Source of the DNA: an uncultured Pelagibacteraceae bacterium
Lineage (GTDB): Bacteria > Pseudomonadota > Alphaproteobacteria > Pelagibacterales > AG-422-B15
DNA: 64,000 nt
Direction: 5' to 3'
NCBI GenBank assembly: GCA_902613805.1
Contig: CACMIV010000001.1
Span: 550,001-614,000, forward strand
This document shows positions 63,362 to 64,000 of this stretch, one piece after another. The notes under the pieces were generated by a model. It saw only the letters and a program-made list of their open reading frames with translations. It ran no database searches and was not told the DNA's origin. Each line of letters starts with the position of its first letter. The stretch's first letter is position 1. The translations under genes were made by a program, and so were the position numbers.

Positions 63362-64000
63362 ATGAAAAATAATGTATCCCTTTCTGATTCAGGGTGGAAT
63401 CTACAAAGTAGTTATACCCAAATATCTGATAAACTGATCTCGGAATTAAAACCAGATGCAGTTACTAATCCAAGTACTGTTATTGTTAATAATGAATTGG
63501 CTAAAAAACTTGGCTTAAATTTAAAAGGTATGTCAAAAAAAGACTTATCTAATTTATTCTCAGGAAATACACTGCCTCATGGTTCAAAGCCATTTGCACA
63601 GGCTTATGCAGGGCATCAATTTGGACAATTTACAATTCTTGGTGACGGTAGGGCTCACATCGTTGGTGAGCAAGTAACTCCAGACGGTGAAATATTTGAT
63701 ATTCAATATAAAGGTTCGGGGCGTACACCTTATTCAAGAGGGGGAGACGGTAAGGCTGCATTGGGGCCAATGTTACGTGAATATCTGATCAGTGAAGCAA
63801 TGTATCATTTAGGCATTCCAACTACGAGAAGTTTGGCTGTTGTTGAAACTGGCGAAAAAGTCTACCGAGAAGTCCCTTTAAAAGGATCAATATTAACTCG
63901 GGTAGCGAGTAGTCATATTAGAATTGGAACTTTTCAATTCCTGGCAGCGCATAAAGATTATGACGGCATGCAAGCTCTTTTAGATTTTTCAATAAAAAGA
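63362..64000 (+). CDS. selO: Protein adenylyltransferase SelO (3' end cut off)
   Basis: The frame is open from the ATG at 63362 to the window edge (213 codons). It contains the SelO block [20 protein letters not shown] (about residues 79-98), [20 protein letters not shown] (nucleotide-binding) and [13 protein letters not shown]. SelO is a pseudokinase-fold enzyme that transfers AMP to proteins and takes part in redox stress response. The C-terminal half is missing only because the window ends. Confidence 0.95.
   Translation, partial: MKNNVSLSDSGWNLQSSYTQISDKLISELKPDAVTNPSTVIVNNELAKKLGLNLKGMSKKDLSNLFSGNTLPHGSKPFAQAYAGHQFGQFTILGDGRAHIVGEQVTPDGEIFDIQYKGSGRTPYSRGGDGKAALGPMLREYLISEAMYHLGIPTTRSLAVVETGEKVYREVPLKGSILTRVASSHIRIGTFQFLAAHKDYDGMQALLDFSIKR

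Noticed and set aside
1-64000. CRISPR array or toxin-antitoxin/defence system
   Set aside because: No regularly spaced repeats, cas genes, restriction-modification pair or recognisable toxin-antitoxin pair was seen; the methyltransferases at 55-57 kb do not look like DNA methyltransferases (no DPPY-type or PCQ motif).

Overview
The window reads as a low-GC, tightly packed, probably marine alphaproteobacterial chromosome. The evidence is the AT-rich third codon positions, the many 1-8 nt gene overlaps, and gene orders typical of the class: aroA-cmk-rpsA-ihfB running into pyrF-trpF-trpB-trpA-accD-folC, a TIGR02300-family gene next to aroA, and kdsD-lptC-lptA-lptB. A streamlined lineage of the HIMB59/AEGEAN-169 or low-GC SAR116 kind would fit. 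The sequence alone does not settle which. No rRNA, CRISPR array, integrase, transposase or insertion sequence was seen.

Layout. 1-12.3 kb is an amine-catabolism and uptake locus: a Rieske oxygenase (cut by the left edge), a PuuB-like FAD oxidase, a PotABC/PotD-type ABC transporter, an amidase, a second oxygenase paralogue that has lost its Rieske cluster, a PuuA-like glutamine-synthetase homologue, a free-standing AlaX-type protein and an enoyl-CoA hydratase-like protein. 12.3-19.9 kb holds a DMT exporter, a DjlA-like chaperone, two tiny ORFs, pdxH, a cation exporter, and a nuclease/repair run (SNase, exonuclease I, RmuC), ending in trxA. 19.9-29.4 kb is the minus-strand run folC-accD-trpA-trpB-trpF-pyrF-ihfB-rpsA-cmk-aroA; its trpA and trpB have strongly altered active-site and interface motifs. 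29.5-35 kb has a TIGR02300 gene with tRNA-Ala, then LPS export genes (lptB, lptA, lptC, kdsD), an RNase D-like gene, an NDUFA9-like gene and uppP. 35-41 kb is gltD-gltB behind twin inverted repeats. 41-46.8 kb has queG and small-metabolite and glycosyltransferase genes. 46.8-55.2 kb is the translation block thrS-infC-rpmI-rplT-pheS-pheT-lepA-tRNA-Ser, with an ATA-initiated infC and a ThrRS lacking its TGS domain. 55.2-57 kb is a small variable pocket: a methyltransferase gene between tRNA-Ser and a degraded copy of that tRNA's 3' end, followed by a second methyltransferase. 57-64 kb holds an MFS carrier, a DUF2061 protein, a GC-rich structured RNA directly before a LysE-type exporter, a racemase/decarboxylase-like gene with an acyl-CoA carboxyltransferase, cytochromes b561 and c', YjbQ, and selO (cut by the right edge).

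Most promising signals: (1) the co-diverged TrpA/TrpB pair; (2) the oxygenase without a Rieske domain, in an operon with a PuuA-like ligase; (3) the structured RNA with an intrinsic terminator just before the LysE exporter; (4) the tRNA-Ser fragment duplication around a methyltransferase; (5) regulatory DNA between uppP and gltD (an attenuator-like hairpin plus twin operators 73 bp apart); (6) the ATA start of infC. Several genes have a -10-like hexamer only 6-13 nt before the start codon, which suggests leaderless or near-leaderless mRNAs are common here.

Intergenic stretches of about 250 bases or more are 13951-14357 (two small ORFs), 56012-56287 (the tRNA fragment only), 56954-57259 (one small membrane-protein ORF) and 58764-59026 (the structured RNA in its second half; 58764-58890 shows nothing but AT-rich sequence).
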